Shown here: positions 1 to 6,839 of the stretch, piece by piece
How positions within the stretch are numbered: position 1 is the stretch's first letter
How the letters are laid out: each line of letters starts with the position of its first letter
NCBI GenBank assembly: GCA_018829485.1
Contig: JAHJTU010000016.1
Location: 1-10,315 of the forward strand
Origin: Nanobdellota archaeon
GTDB taxonomy: Archaea > Nanobdellota > Nanobdellia > Pacearchaeales > UBA12030
Direction of reading: 5' to 3'
Length of the DNA: 10,315 nucleotides
Made by a program: the position numbers and the translations under genes
Notes under the pieces: model-generated
Told to the model about the DNA's origin: nothing
What the model saw: only the letters and a program-made list of their open reading frames with translations
Database searches by the model: none

Positions 1-435
1 ATAAATGAATTAAAAGCAAATCAGAGCAGAGTGAATTTAGAAGCAGAAGTTATTTCAATTGGAGAAATAAGAACATTTCTTAGATTTGGAAGAGCAATAA
101 GAGTTACAAATGCAGATATTAAAGATGATACTGGTGAGACAAAGTTGACTTTATGGAATGGAGAAGTTGAAAAAGTGAAAGTAGGTGATAAAGTAAGAAT
201 AACAAATGGATATGTTAAGGACTTCCAAGGACAATTAACAGTAACAGCTGGAAAATTCGGAAAACTTGAAGTAATAGATGGTGAAGGTACAGCAAAAGAA
301 CAATCAGATTCAGAAGATAATTACGAAGAAAAACCACAAGATGAATCAAATGATAGCAATGATGAATCAAATGACCAAGATGAAAACAATAATGAAGACA
401 CTTCTGATGAAGATACACAAGAAAAAGAATTATAA
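1..435 (+). CDS. ssb: Archaeal single-OB-fold ssDNA-binding protein (SSB), 5' end cut off
   Basis: The reading frame is open from the first base to the stop at 433-435. The true start lies just outside the window, because the residues before the GTG at 31 (INELKANQSR) already match the beginning of the OB fold in crenarchaeal-type SSBs. The visible fragment has 144 residues. Residues 1-95 form one OB fold: strand 1 VNLEAEV (11-17), the motif DDTGETKLTLW (42-52) and NGYVKDFQGQL (69-79). W52, Y71 and F75 sit where Sulfolobus SSB has its base-stacking aromatics. Residues 99-144 are a disordered tail made almost only of D, E, N, S and Q, probably a partner-docking tail as in other SSBs (inference). 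Role: coating ssDNA in replication and repair. The gene is convergent with metK, with 17 bases between the stops. The GTG at 31 should not be taken as the start. Family assignment is firm; the tail function is not. Confidence 0.88.
   Translation: MNELKANQSRVNLEAEVISIGEIRTFLRFGRAIRVTNADIKDDTGETKLTLWNGEVEKVKVGDKVRITNGYVKDFQGQLTVTAGKFGKLEVIDGEGTAKEQSDSEDNYEEKPQDESNDSNDESNDQDENNNEDTSDEDTQEKEL
340..381 (+). repeat. 21-nt in-frame tandem duplication in the SSB acidic tail
   Basis: Two adjacent 21-base units (340-360 and 361-381) share their first 14 bases exactly (gatgaatcaaatga) and then diverge. They encode DESNDSN followed by DESNDQD. Being in frame, the duplication lengthens the acidic tail by seven residues. 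It probably arose by replication slippage. Confidence 0.75.
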
Positions 436-452
436 TTATTTCTAATTTATAT

Positions 453-1607
453 TTATAATCCAGCTTCTTTTTTTAGAATTTCAGATTTATCTGTTTTTTC
501 CCATGTAAAATCATTATCTTGTCTGCCAAAATGTCCATAGCATGATGTTTTCTTGAATATAAGTCTTAAAAGATTAAGTTGTTCTATCATTTTACTTGGA
601 GCTAATTCAAAATGTTTTCTTACTAATTCATGCAATTTCCCATTTTCAATTTTACCAGTATCAAAAGTATCTATCATTAAACTTAATGGTTCTCTGCTTC
701 CAATAACATATGCAAGTTGTACTTCACATTTTTCTGCAATTCCAGATGCAACAATATTTTTTGCAATGTATCTTGCCATGTAAGATGCTGTTCTATCAAC
801 TTTTGTTGGATCCTTACCAGAAAAAGCACCACCACCATGATTTCCTATTCCACCATAAGTATCAGCAATTATTTTTCTTCCAGTACAACCAGAATCAGCA
901 ATTGGACCACCTATAATAAACCTACCAGTATTATTAATATAATATTTTGTATTCTCATCAATCCATTTACTGCATATAGGAAAAATAACTTTTTCTTTGA
1001 TGTCTTTTCTTAACATTTCAATATCAATATCATCATGCTGTGCTGCAATAACAACAGAATCAATTCTTGCTGGCTTTCCATCCTTATACTCAATAGTAAC
1101 TTGTGATTTTCCATCAGGTCTTAAATAACTAATTTCATTATTCTTGCGAACATCAGCAAGTTTTTTTGATAATTTATGAGCAAGTAAAATAGGAAGAGGC
1201 ATTAATTCTTGTGTTTCATTAGTTGCATAACCAGACATCATTCCTTGGTCTCCTGCACCAAATCCTTTTTCATCTTTATTTACACCAAGAGCAATATCAG
1301 GGCTTTGTTTATTTAGAGAAATAAGAATTCCAACACTTTTATAATCAAAACCATATTCTGGCTTTGTATAGCCAATTTCTTTTAAAGTATTTCTCACAAT
1401 ATCTTTTGCATCAAATCTTGCATTAGTTGTTATTTCTCCCATAACAAGGATAAATCCAGCACCACATACTGTTTCACAAGCAACTCTTGCATTCTTATCT
1501 TGTGTAAGTATCTCATCTAAAATAGCATCACTTATCTGATCACACACTTTATCAGGATGTCCTTCAGTAATACTTTCTGATGTAAATAAAAAATTTCCTT
1601 TCCTCAT
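453..1607 (-). CDS. metK: S-adenosylmethionine synthetase, bacterial type
   Basis: Makes S-adenosylmethionine from methionine and ATP, releasing phosphate and diphosphate; cytosolic. The 384 residues match the usual bacterial MetK length. Visible hallmarks are GHPDK at 16-20 (ATP/phosphate binding), the GAGDQG hexapeptide at 117-122, DTYGG at 249-253, the glycine-rich GGGAFSGKDPTKVDR signature at 258-272 and the C-terminal YGHFGR at 357-362. All three repeated MAT domains appear complete, so it should be active. Most archaea use a distinct, strongly diverged archaeal MAT; this copy is clearly of the bacterial/eukaryotic family, which is seen in a number of DPANN genomes and suggests old horizontal acquisition. 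The ATG at 1607 is followed directly by the conserved FLFTSES start region, and a TATA-like element lies 26-36 bases upstream. Base composition resembles the neighbours, so any transfer is not recent. It supplies the cofactor used by methyltransferases such as the one at 5992-6819. Confidence 0.96.
   Translation of the reverse strand: MRKGNFLFTSESITEGHPDKVCDQISDAILDEILTQDKNARVACETVCGAGFILVMGEITTNARFDAKDIVRNTLKEIGYTKPEYGFDYKSVGILISLNKQSPDIALGVNKDEKGFGAGDQGMMSGYATNETQELMPLPILLAHKLSKKLADVRKNNEISYLRPDGKSQVTIEYKDGKPARIDSVVIAAQHDDIDIEMLRKDIKEKVIFPICSKWIDENTKYYINNTGRFIIGGPIADSGCTGRKIIADTYGGIGNHGGGAFSGKDPTKVDRTASYMARYIAKNIVASGIAEKCEVQLAYVIGSREPLSLMIDTFDTGKIENGKLHELVRKHFELAPSKMIEQLNLLRLIFKKTSCYGHFGRQDNDFTWEKTDKSEILKKEAGL
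466..474 (+). terminator. T-tract terminating the SSB transcript inside the metK 3' end
   Basis: A run of seven T (468-474) on the plus strand begins about 30 bases after the SSB stop and lies within the last codons of convergent metK. Archaeal RNA polymerase terminates at such oligo-T tracts without a hairpin. Nothing else in the 17-base gap would serve, so the two convergent transcripts probably overlap at their 3' ends. Confidence 0.35.
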
Positions 1608-1630
1608 TTTATGTTAAGTAATAGAACAAA

Positions 1631-1643
1631 GGTTTTTTAAATT
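1631..1643 (-). promoter_or_regulatory. TATA-type promoter of metK
   Basis: Read on the minus strand, AATTTAAAAAACC lies 24-36 bases before the metK ATG. That spacing places transcription initiation within about ten bases of the start codon, so the message would be leaderless or nearly so. No Shine-Dalgarno is visible before the ATG. The element sits in the 45-base gap after the surface-protein gene, so metK need not depend on read-through. Confidence 0.5.
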
Positions 1644-1652
1644 TATTTGGAA

Positions 1653-3263
1653 CTAACTCTGCTTATTCTTTTTCCTCTTTGCTATATATAAAATTAATAA
1701 GTAAGACAAAAATAAGATAAGAATAATGAAAATGATTAATATTAGGGGAGTATACTCTCCTAGGGCATTTCTTACATTGTTAATCAAGAATGTAGTTATT
1801 GGAATTCCTGTTTGTTGTTGGCCCATAATTTCTTGCTCTTGTCCTTGCTCTATTTTTTTGGTTTCTGGTTCACAAGTTTCATAAATGCTTGGTGTATTTT
1901 CTGTTATTTTACATAAATTCTTATCAGTGCATGTTCTTGTTCTTTTTCCATTCAAGCATTTACTCCAAACAGTGCATTCCCAATTTTCTATGCAATTTTG
2001 TATTATTTCTATGCTTCTAGTCGAGCTTCCACCTGCTCCTTTTTGTGCAGATGGTGATTCGGGAGTATAATCAACTATCAGACTAAAAGTAGGAGAATTT
2101 CCTTGTTCCCCTTCTGAATTTACACAGTTTACCGACCATGAGTAATTTGAGTTTGATAATGTTTTTGAGAAAGTTTGAATAATATTTTTATTTATTGTTG
2201 AATTTGTTATGGTTGCTACATTATTTAGAATAAAAGAACAATTTGAAATATTGTTTGTGTCAGTAACATTATATTTGAACTCCACTATTTGCGAGCTTGT
2301 CCACGTTGAATTATTTTCTGGGGAGTTTAAAGTTGTTGTTGGCTGATTGAAAGTAGTGTAATCAATTGTAACATTATAAAGTTTTGGGGAGTAAATTACA
2401 TTCTCAGTTAAAAAATAAGTCTTATATTGGAAGTATCTGTTTTCTGATACATTCAAACTTTCTCCAGAAGATACAATATAATGAGTGTCATTAGTTCCAT
2501 CTGGTCCTATAAAAGGATTCCAGCTTGAGTTGTTATCATCAGAGCGGGTTTGAAAAGTTAGATTGGCTTTGGTTTGAACTTCAGAATATATATAATCAAA
2601 TTCTTCTTTGGGATCAGTACCACTTCCTGTACCTTCACCAAACCAGATTGAATTTGTTGGTGTTGAGATATTTAAAGTAATATTATACCAATCTCCAGTT
2701 TCTGAAGTAACTGTAAAGGTTCCTAAAGGAGCAGACCCATTAGTATCTGTCTGATCATAGATTCCAATAGCTTTCCCATTCATTTTTTTAGCATAAACTT
2801 TCAACACAGAATTATATGTTAAATTATCAGTAAAATTCAAATAAAACCTTTTTTTATCATCTTTCATATCAATAATATCATAAGATTCATCTTTTGTAAA
2901 AACTTTAATTTGGTTGTCGCCATTATATATCGCAGAAGTAAGAAATGAATCAAATGTTTCTATTATTACTTTTTCCCAACTAATGTTATTCCATATAACA
3001 ACAGAACCAGCATCAAATATCTTTGAAGTATAGCTACCATATAAATTTCCTTGTATTAATTCAATATGGTCTGTATCCCATTCTGTATTTTCATAAGTTC
3101 CTTCATCAAAATCATTCTGATTTTCAGTATTAAAAATAGTAAATCCCGTTATAAAAGGAGAACCAAAATAATACATAACAAAAGATAGAGAAACTAAAAT
3201 GATGCCAAGAATTATAATATTAATTGTTCTTTGGGTTGCTTTACTTTTATCCTCTTTTTTCAT
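1653..3263 (-). CDS. Membrane-anchored, sequon-rich surface protein with Ig-like and TSP1-like modules
   Basis: 536 residues. A basic N-terminus is followed by a hydrophobic segment (about 13-33), acting as signal or signal-anchor. An extracellular part of about 460 residues follows, then a second hydrophobic segment (about 506-527) and a short KRKKNK cytoplasmic tail, a topology suited to a cell-surface protein. At least 15 N-x-S/T sequons are spread over residues 93-375 (for example N143, N147, N194, N198, N297, N332), implying heavy N-glycosylation. IFDAGSVVIWNNISW (82-96) is a beta-sandwich-like module. Residues 309-399 resemble the DPANN Ig-like repeat (LNSPENNSTW at 312-321, one Cys pair C342/C380). 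Residues 424-464 carry six cysteines in a WECTVWSKC...RTRTC layout like a thrombospondin type 1 repeat. A Q/E-rich stretch (471-484) precedes the C-terminal helix. Substrate or partner is unknown; adhesion or envelope structure is inference. It shares a divergent promoter with the HerA-like gene. Confidence 0.82.
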   Translation of the reverse strand: MKKEDKSKATQRTINIIILGIILVSLSFVMYYFGSPFITGFTIFNTENQNDFDEGTYENTEWDTDHIELIQGNLYGSYTSKIFDAGSVVIWNNISWEKVIIETFDSFLTSAIYNGDNQIKVFTKDESYDIIDMKDDKKRFYLNFTDNLTYNSVLKVYAKKMNGKAIGIYDQTDTNGSAPLGTFTVTSETGDWYNITLNISTPTNSIWFGEGTGSGTDPKEEFDYIYSEVQTKANLTFQTRSDDNNSSWNPFIGPDGTNDTHYIVSSGESLNVSENRYFQYKTYFLTENVIYSPKLYNVTIDYTTFNQPTTTLNSPENNSTWTSSQIVEFKYNVTDTNNISNCSFILNNVATITNSTINKNIIQTFSKTLSNSNYSWSVNCVNSEGEQGNSPTFSLIVDYTPESPSAQKGAGGSSTRSIEIIQNCIENWECTVWSKCLNGKRTRTCTDKNLCKITENTPSIYETCEPETKKIEQGQEQEIMGQQQTGIPITTFLINNVRNALGEYTPLILIIFIILILFLSYLLILYIAKRKKNKQS

Positions 3264-3284
3264 TAATTATTGAGTGAAGCTAAA

Positions 3285-3295
3285 CTTTAAAAACT
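3285..3295. promoter_or_regulatory. Shared bidirectional TATA element between surface protein and HerA-like genes
   Basis: CTTTAAAAACT contains the palindrome TTTAAA and is the only good TATA candidate in the 62-base divergent gap. It is 31-41 bases before the plus-strand ATG at 3326 and 22-32 bases before the minus-strand ATG at 3263, workable spacing both ways. One TBP site, or two overlapping ones, may therefore serve both genes, with a short leader for the plus gene and none for the minus gene. Confidence 0.5.
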
Positions 3296-3325
3296 TTTTA
3301 TTCTTAACAATACAAAAGAGGAAAC

Positions 3326-5743
3326 ATGACACATAACATAATTATTGGAAGAGGTGAGGCTGATAAAGTTAAATTTGGTGAGCAAGGATTGATATATCTT
3401 GGAAAGCTTTTTGTTAAAATGGGGCAAACTTCTTCATTAAGTAATAAAATTTTTATGGATATAGCAAGAAGCCATGTTGTGCTTGTTGCAGGAAAGAGGG
3501 GATGTCTAATTGGTGATACATTAGTTTTTACAGATGAAGGATATAAACCAATAAGCAAATTTGATGAGAAAAAGGATAATGTCCTATCTTTTAACAAAGA
3601 GAAGAAAGAATTTGAATGGGAAAAAGCAGAACTATTGAAATACCCTATTGAAAATGAAAAATTATTAAAAATAGAATTAAAAGATGGAAGAACAATAACT
3701 TTAACAAAAGAGCATCCTTTATTATCTTCTTATGGTAAGTACACCTTTTATAGAAGGGGGTGTGATTTAAAAATTAATGATAAAATAGTTCTTCCAACAG
3801 TTGTTCCGGAAATTAAAAATGATAAAGAAAACTTAAGAATAGCAAGACTTTTAGGATATATTTTAGCAGACGGCACAATAAATATAAGAAAAGGTAAATT
3901 CAAGGATGGAAGAGGTTATTGGTATAATGGAACTAAAGCAAGAATTAGGATATACAATAACTGTAGAGAAGTTTTAATACAAGCAAAAGAAGATTTAGAA
4001 AAAGAATTTAACATTACGGCAAAAAGATACAAAAGAAATGATTGTAATTGCGAAATTGTAGAAACCAAACATCAAAAAATAGTAAATAAATTCATAAAAC
4101 TAGGAATTCCACAAGGAAATAAATCGGGCATTATTAGAGTCCCAAAGATTGTTTTTCAGAGTTCAAATAAATTTAAATCAGAATTCATATCTAGCCTATT
4201 TGATTGTGATGGCTATATACATCCTGAAGGAAGGATAATTGATTATGCATCAAAATCTAGAAAATTTTTAGAAGATTTACAAATTATATTAACCCACATA
4301 GGTATAGAATCTGTTATAAGAATAAAAAAAGCAAAGTGTAATGGAAAAGTTTTTGATAATTATAGATTATTTATAACAGACAATACTTCTGTTGAGAACT
4401 TTAAAAAAATTGGTTTTAAAAATAAATTCAAACAAAAAAGACTAGATAAACATAAATTAAATAAAACAAAAAGAAGAAAGACACATTATTTTGGAAAGAA
4501 TATAGTTTGTACAAGAATCAAATCTATTACCGAAATTAGGGGTGTAAAGGAAGTTTATGATTTATCTGTAGATAAAAATCATTCTTTTATTGCTAATGGG
4601 GTAATAAGCCACAATAGTGGTAAATCCTATACTTTATCTGTTTTAGCAGAAGAACTTACATTATTGCCAGAAGAAGCAAAGCAGAATGTTGCATCTTTGA
4701 TGTTTGATACAATGGGAATTTTCTGGACAATGAATTACCCTAATGAAAAAGAACTTTCATTATTACAAGAATGGCAATTAAAACCACAAAGACTTCCTGT
4801 AAGGATTTTTGTTCCATTTGGTTTTACAAAAAAATATGATGAATCTGGAATTCCTTATACTAATGAGTTTGCTATTTTGCCTTCTGATTTGGATTCAGCT
4901 GATTGGGGTTTAACATTTGGAATAAATATGGTATCTCCAGAGGGTGTTTTACTTGAAAGAACAATTTCTGATTTAAAAGAAAAGAATAAGGAATTTAATA
5001 TACCAGATATTATTGAGGAAATAAGAGTTGATATTAAATCAAAAAAAGAAACAAAGGATTTGCTTGAAAGCCTTTTTCTTGGTTCTCAGACATGGGGCAT
5101 ATTTTCAGAGAAAGCAACACCAATAAGCAAACTTGTAGAAGCAGGAAAAACAACTATTCTTGATTTAAGTAGTTATAATGTTGCAGGAGCTTATAATATC
5201 AGGGGACTTGTCATAAGTTTAGTTTCAAGAAAGCTTTTCCAAGAGAGAATGTTTCATAGGAAGAAAGAGGAAGTTGATGCTGTAAGGCATGGACTTGAAT
5301 ACTTGAAATACAAAGATAAGAGAGAGATGCCAATGATATGGGTGATGGTTGATGAAGCTCATGAATTTTTGCCTAGGGAAGGTAAGACAGTTGCAACAGA
5401 TGCTTTAATACAGCTATTAAGAGAAGGAAGACAGCCAGGAATTTCTCTTGTACTAGCAACCCAACAGCCAGGAGAAATATCAAGAGATGTTATGACTCAA
5501 TCTGATATTGTTATAAGTCATACAATTACAGCTAAGGCAGATGTTGAGGCATTGAATATGATTATGCAAACATATCATTTAGAAGATATTCAAACTTACT
5601 TGAATCAATTGCCACATTTAAAAGGAAGTGCAATAATTCTTGATGACAATTCAGAGAGAATTTATCCAATGAGAGTCAGGCCAAAATACACATGGCATGG
5701 AGGAGAAGCTCCTACTGCAGTTAAAGTCCAGAAAAGGCTCTGA
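3326..5743 (+). CDS. HerA-like (COG0433) DNA-translocating ATPase, precursor with intein
   Basis: The 805-residue precursor consists of a 59-residue N-extein, a 371-residue intein and a 375-residue C-extein, giving a mature protein of 434 residues. Joining the exteins restores Walker A as AGKRG|SGKSYT (G59 to S431). Walker B is IWVMVDEAHEF, with D676 and E677. LREGRQPGISLVLATQQPGE and QSDIVISHTIT are the sensor and arginine-finger region typical of HerA/FtsK-superfamily hexameric ATPases. Only about 50 residues precede the P-loop, so the N-terminal HAS-barrel of classical HerA is absent or reduced; no nurA neighbour is seen. The protein is therefore best called HerA-like, with a role in DNA translocation, repair or segregation inferred from the family. 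GAGG at 3318-3321 sits four bases before the ATG and supports this start. Without splicing the ATP site is split, so activity should depend on intein removal. Confidence 0.92.
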   Translation: MTHNIIIGRGEADKVKFGEQGLIYLGKLFVKMGQTSSLSNKIFMDIARSHVVLVAGKRGCLIGDTLVFTDEGYKPISKFDEKKDNVLSFNKEKKEFEWEKAELLKYPIENEKLLKIELKDGRTITLTKEHPLLSSYGKYTFYRRGCDLKINDKIVLPTVVPEIKNDKENLRIARLLGYILADGTINIRKGKFKDGRGYWYNGTKARIRIYNNCREVLIQAKEDLEKEFNITAKRYKRNDCNCEIVETKHQKIVNKFIKLGIPQGNKSGIIRVPKIVFQSSNKFKSEFISSLFDCDGYIHPEGRIIDYASKSRKFLEDLQIILTHIGIESVIRIKKAKCNGKVFDNYRLFITDNTSVENFKKIGFKNKFKQKRLDKHKLNKTKRRKTHYFGKNIVCTRIKSITEIRGVKEVYDLSVDKNHSFIANGVISHNSGKSYTLSVLAEELTLLPEEAKQNVASLMFDTMGIFWTMNYPNEKELSLLQEWQLKPQRLPVRIFVPFGFTKKYDESGIPYTNEFAILPSDLDSADWGLTFGINMVSPEGVLLERTISDLKEKNKEFNIPDIIEEIRVDIKSKKETKDLLESLFLGSQTWGIFSEKATPISKLVEAGKTTILDLSSYNVAGAYNIRGLVISLVSRKLFQERMFHRKKEEVDAVRHGLEYLKYKDKREMPMIWVMVDEAHEFLPREGKTVATDALIQLLREGRQPGISLVLATQQPGEISRDVMTQSDIVISHTITAKADVEALNMIMQTYHLEDIQTYLNQLPHLKGSAIILDDNSERIYPMRVRPKYTWHGGEAPTAVKVQKRL
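3503..4615 (+). other. Intein with LAGLIDADG (DOD) homing endonuclease in the Walker A loop
   Basis: Precursor residues C60 to N430 (371 aa), a normal size for an intein with an endonuclease. Splicing motifs: block A begins at C60 (CLIGDTLVFTDEG); block B is TITLTKEHPLL with T127 and H130; block F is VYDLSVDKNHSFIANG (410-425); block G is VISHN, ending in H429-N430, with S431 as the +1 nucleophile. All residues needed for class 1 splicing are present. The endonuclease domain has both LAGLIDADG motifs, LLGYILADG (175-183, D182) and FISSLFDCDG (287-296, D295), so homing activity may be retained. The C-terminal part of the domain is rich in K and R (361-386), fitting DNA contact. P-loops are a well-known class of insertion site because they are highly conserved in DNA. 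No frameshift or decay is seen. Confidence 0.96.
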
Positions 5744-5798
5744 GAAGGCATAAGAAAAGACAGTAATAATTGTAACTAAAAAATTCTTACAAAAATCG

Positions 5799-5810
5799 AA
5801 TATAAATTTA
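5799..5810 (+). promoter_or_regulatory. TATA-type promoter of the 18-codon ORF
   Basis: AATATAAATTTA lies about 50-60 bases before the ATG at 5861. Archaeal spacing would place the RNA start near 5830, leaving a leader of about 30 bases. It is one of the better TATA matches in the window and belongs to no large plus-strand gene downstream, which is why a small transcript is suspected. Confidence 0.45.
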
Positions 5811-5835
5811 AATATTTTTAATGCATTTACTTTCA

Positions 5836-5851
5836 ATCCTCAAAAGAGGGT
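5836..5851 (+). other. Leader hairpin just before the ribosome binding site of the small ORF
   Basis: ATCCTC (5836-5841) pairs with GAGGGT (5846-5851) around an AAAA loop: six base pairs, one of them G-U. It ends immediately before AGGAG (5852-5856). An alternative pairing of TCCT (5837-5840) with AGGA (5852-5855) would hide the ribosome binding site, so a regulatory switch is conceivable but unproven. Confidence 0.4.
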
Positions 5852-5860
5852 AGGAGCCTT

Positions 5861-5917
5861 ATGGCAACAAGAAGAAAGAGAACAGTAAGAAAAAAAACTG
5901 AAAGAGAAGAAAGATAA
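5861..5917 (+). CDS. Possible 18-residue basic peptide
   Basis: The ORF reads MATRRKRTVRKKTEREER and then stop. Residues 4-12 are almost all R or K, while the end mixes E and R. Evidence that it is translated: a good Shine-Dalgarno AGGAG (5852-5856) four bases before the ATG, a TATA-like element upstream, a leader hairpin, and a T-rich terminator-like tract after it. No other gene occupies 5744-5991. A tiny ribosome- or nucleic-acid-associated protein (like eL41 in size and basicity, though not in sequence) is one possibility; a non-coding RNA with a chance ORF is the other. I do not recognise the peptide. Confidence 0.45.
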   Translation: MATRRKRTVRKKTEREER

Positions 5918-5941
5918 AATCTTCATAATTCCAAACAAACT

Positions 5942-5979
5942 ATTTCTTTGATTTCTTTTTTTCTTTTTATTTATTTTAT
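5942..5979 (+). terminator. Long T-rich tract, archaeal-type terminator
   Basis: The plus strand is nearly pure T with occasional A, C and G over 5942-5979, including a run of seven T at 5956-5962. It lies 25-60 bases after the small ORF and is the first strong oligo-T region after the HerA-like gene, so it could end both the small transcript and read-through from 3326-5743. No stem-loop is needed in archaea. Confidence 0.5.
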
Positions 5980-5991
5980 AGAACTACAAAA

Positions 5992-6819
5992 CTACAATAC
6001 TTGAAAATCAACTCTTACTCTATACTTATAGGGTGCAATTTCTCCTGTTTTTTTGCATCTTAAAATCTTCACTTTCCTTTTTGCATAAAATGCTTCTTGT
6101 CTTATTCTGCCTTCTGCAACAACTGGTATTTCTTCTTCTTTAAGAAAATCATGGAAATGAATAATAGTGCCTTTTTTAGCAACTGAAAATGCATACTTTA
6201 GAAAAGTATCTCTTATTTGAGGACGAGGCATAACAATTCTGTCAAATTTCATGCCCTTTCTTTTAAAAGAGGGAATTACTTTTTTAACATCTCCGCGAAT
6301 AAAAACAACATTATCTACTTTATTTAATTTAATATTTTCAAGAGCATATTTTGCAGCTGATTTATTAATTTCAATTGCATAAATCTCCTTAGCTTTAGAA
6401 TTCCTTGCAATTACAAGGGTGTATGGCAAAATACCAGCAAACATTACAAGTATTTTTTCATTTTTCTTTACTTGCTTTGCAATATCTAGTCTATCTGATG
6501 CTAATCTTGGAGAAAAATAAACTTTAGAAATATCCATCTTCATTCTGCAGTTATTTTCTTTATGCATTGTTTCAAATGTTTTCTTTCCTGAAACTACTTT
6601 GTATGGTGTTCTTCTTAATTTGCCTGTTATTCCACCAATTTTATTTACAACAGTTTCAATATTTTTTAATTTCAGAATTTCTTGAGCAACAAGCTTTTCT
6701 TTTCTTCTTAATTCTCTTGGAAGATTAATTATTGCAATATTCCCAACAATATCAAAAGCTCTTGGCAACATAGATAGTTCTTGTTTTGTTATTTTCCTCT
6801 TTAAATTTCTTTTTAGCAT
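5992..6819 (-). CDS. Trm5-like tRNA (guanine-N1-)-methyltransferase, short form
   Basis: A class I (Rossmann) SAM-dependent methyltransferase of the Trm5/TYW2 family, which methylates G37 next to the tRNA anticodon or acts in wyosine formation. Visible: FDIVGNIAIINLPRELR (22-38) and the TFETMHKENNCRMKMD segment (81-96) of the RNA-contacting domain, YFSPRLASDR (101-110), SAM motif I VMFAGILPYTLVIA (125-138), the motif II acid in AIEIN (148-152), and GDVKKVIP (176-183). The usual NLP motif before the FL helix is replaced by MPRPQIRDTFL (197-207), which may mean altered catalysis or simply lineage drift. At 275 residues it is about 60 shorter than typical archaeal Trm5b and lacks the N-terminal D1 domain that checks tRNA shape. 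The ATG at 6819 has a TATA element 21-30 bases upstream, so the mRNA is probably leaderless. Whether it makes m1G37 or acts as a TYW2-like enzyme cannot be decided from the sequence alone. Confidence 0.85.
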   Translation of the reverse strand: MLKRNLKRKITKQELSMLPRAFDIVGNIAIINLPRELRRKEKLVAQEILKLKNIETVVNKIGGITGKLRRTPYKVVSGKKTFETMHKENNCRMKMDISKVYFSPRLASDRLDIAKQVKKNEKILVMFAGILPYTLVIARNSKAKEIYAIEINKSAAKYALENIKLNKVDNVVFIRGDVKKVIPSFKRKGMKFDRIVMPRPQIRDTFLKYAFSVAKKGTIIHFHDFLKEEEIPVVAEGRIRQEAFYAKRKVKILRCKKTGEIAPYKYRVRVDFQVL

Positions 6820-6839
6820 AAAAATCTAAAAAAAGAGCA

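Noticed and set aside
215..418. Minus-strand ORF rich in H and L opposite the SSB tail
   Set aside because: It is the mirror of the D/E/N/S-rich low-complexity tail codons, not an independent gene.
553..1013. Plus-strand ORFs opposite metK
   Set aside because: They lie antisense to a fully conserved metK and show no recognisable protein features.
3304..3597. 97-codon minus-strand ORF over the start of the HerA-like gene
   Set aside because: It is antisense to conserved extein and intein sequence, and its composition is what the reverse of a coding frame gives; no promoter or motif supports it.
3326..5743. A HerA-NurA type end-resection or defence cassette
   Set aside because: No nurA, mre11, rad50, SIR2 or other defence partner is adjacent; the neighbours are housekeeping and surface genes. 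The ATPase alone does not support a defence system.
5831..5860. A stretch resembling some CRISPR repeats (CTTTCAATCCTC with a short palindrome)
   Set aside because: It occurs once only; there are no repeat-spacer units and no cas gene nearby. It is better read as a leader hairpin.
5861..5917. The 18-residue basic ORF as ribosomal protein eL41
   Set aside because: It is short and basic like eL41 but lacks its sequence pattern (the tryptophan and continuous R/K run), and its end is E-rich.
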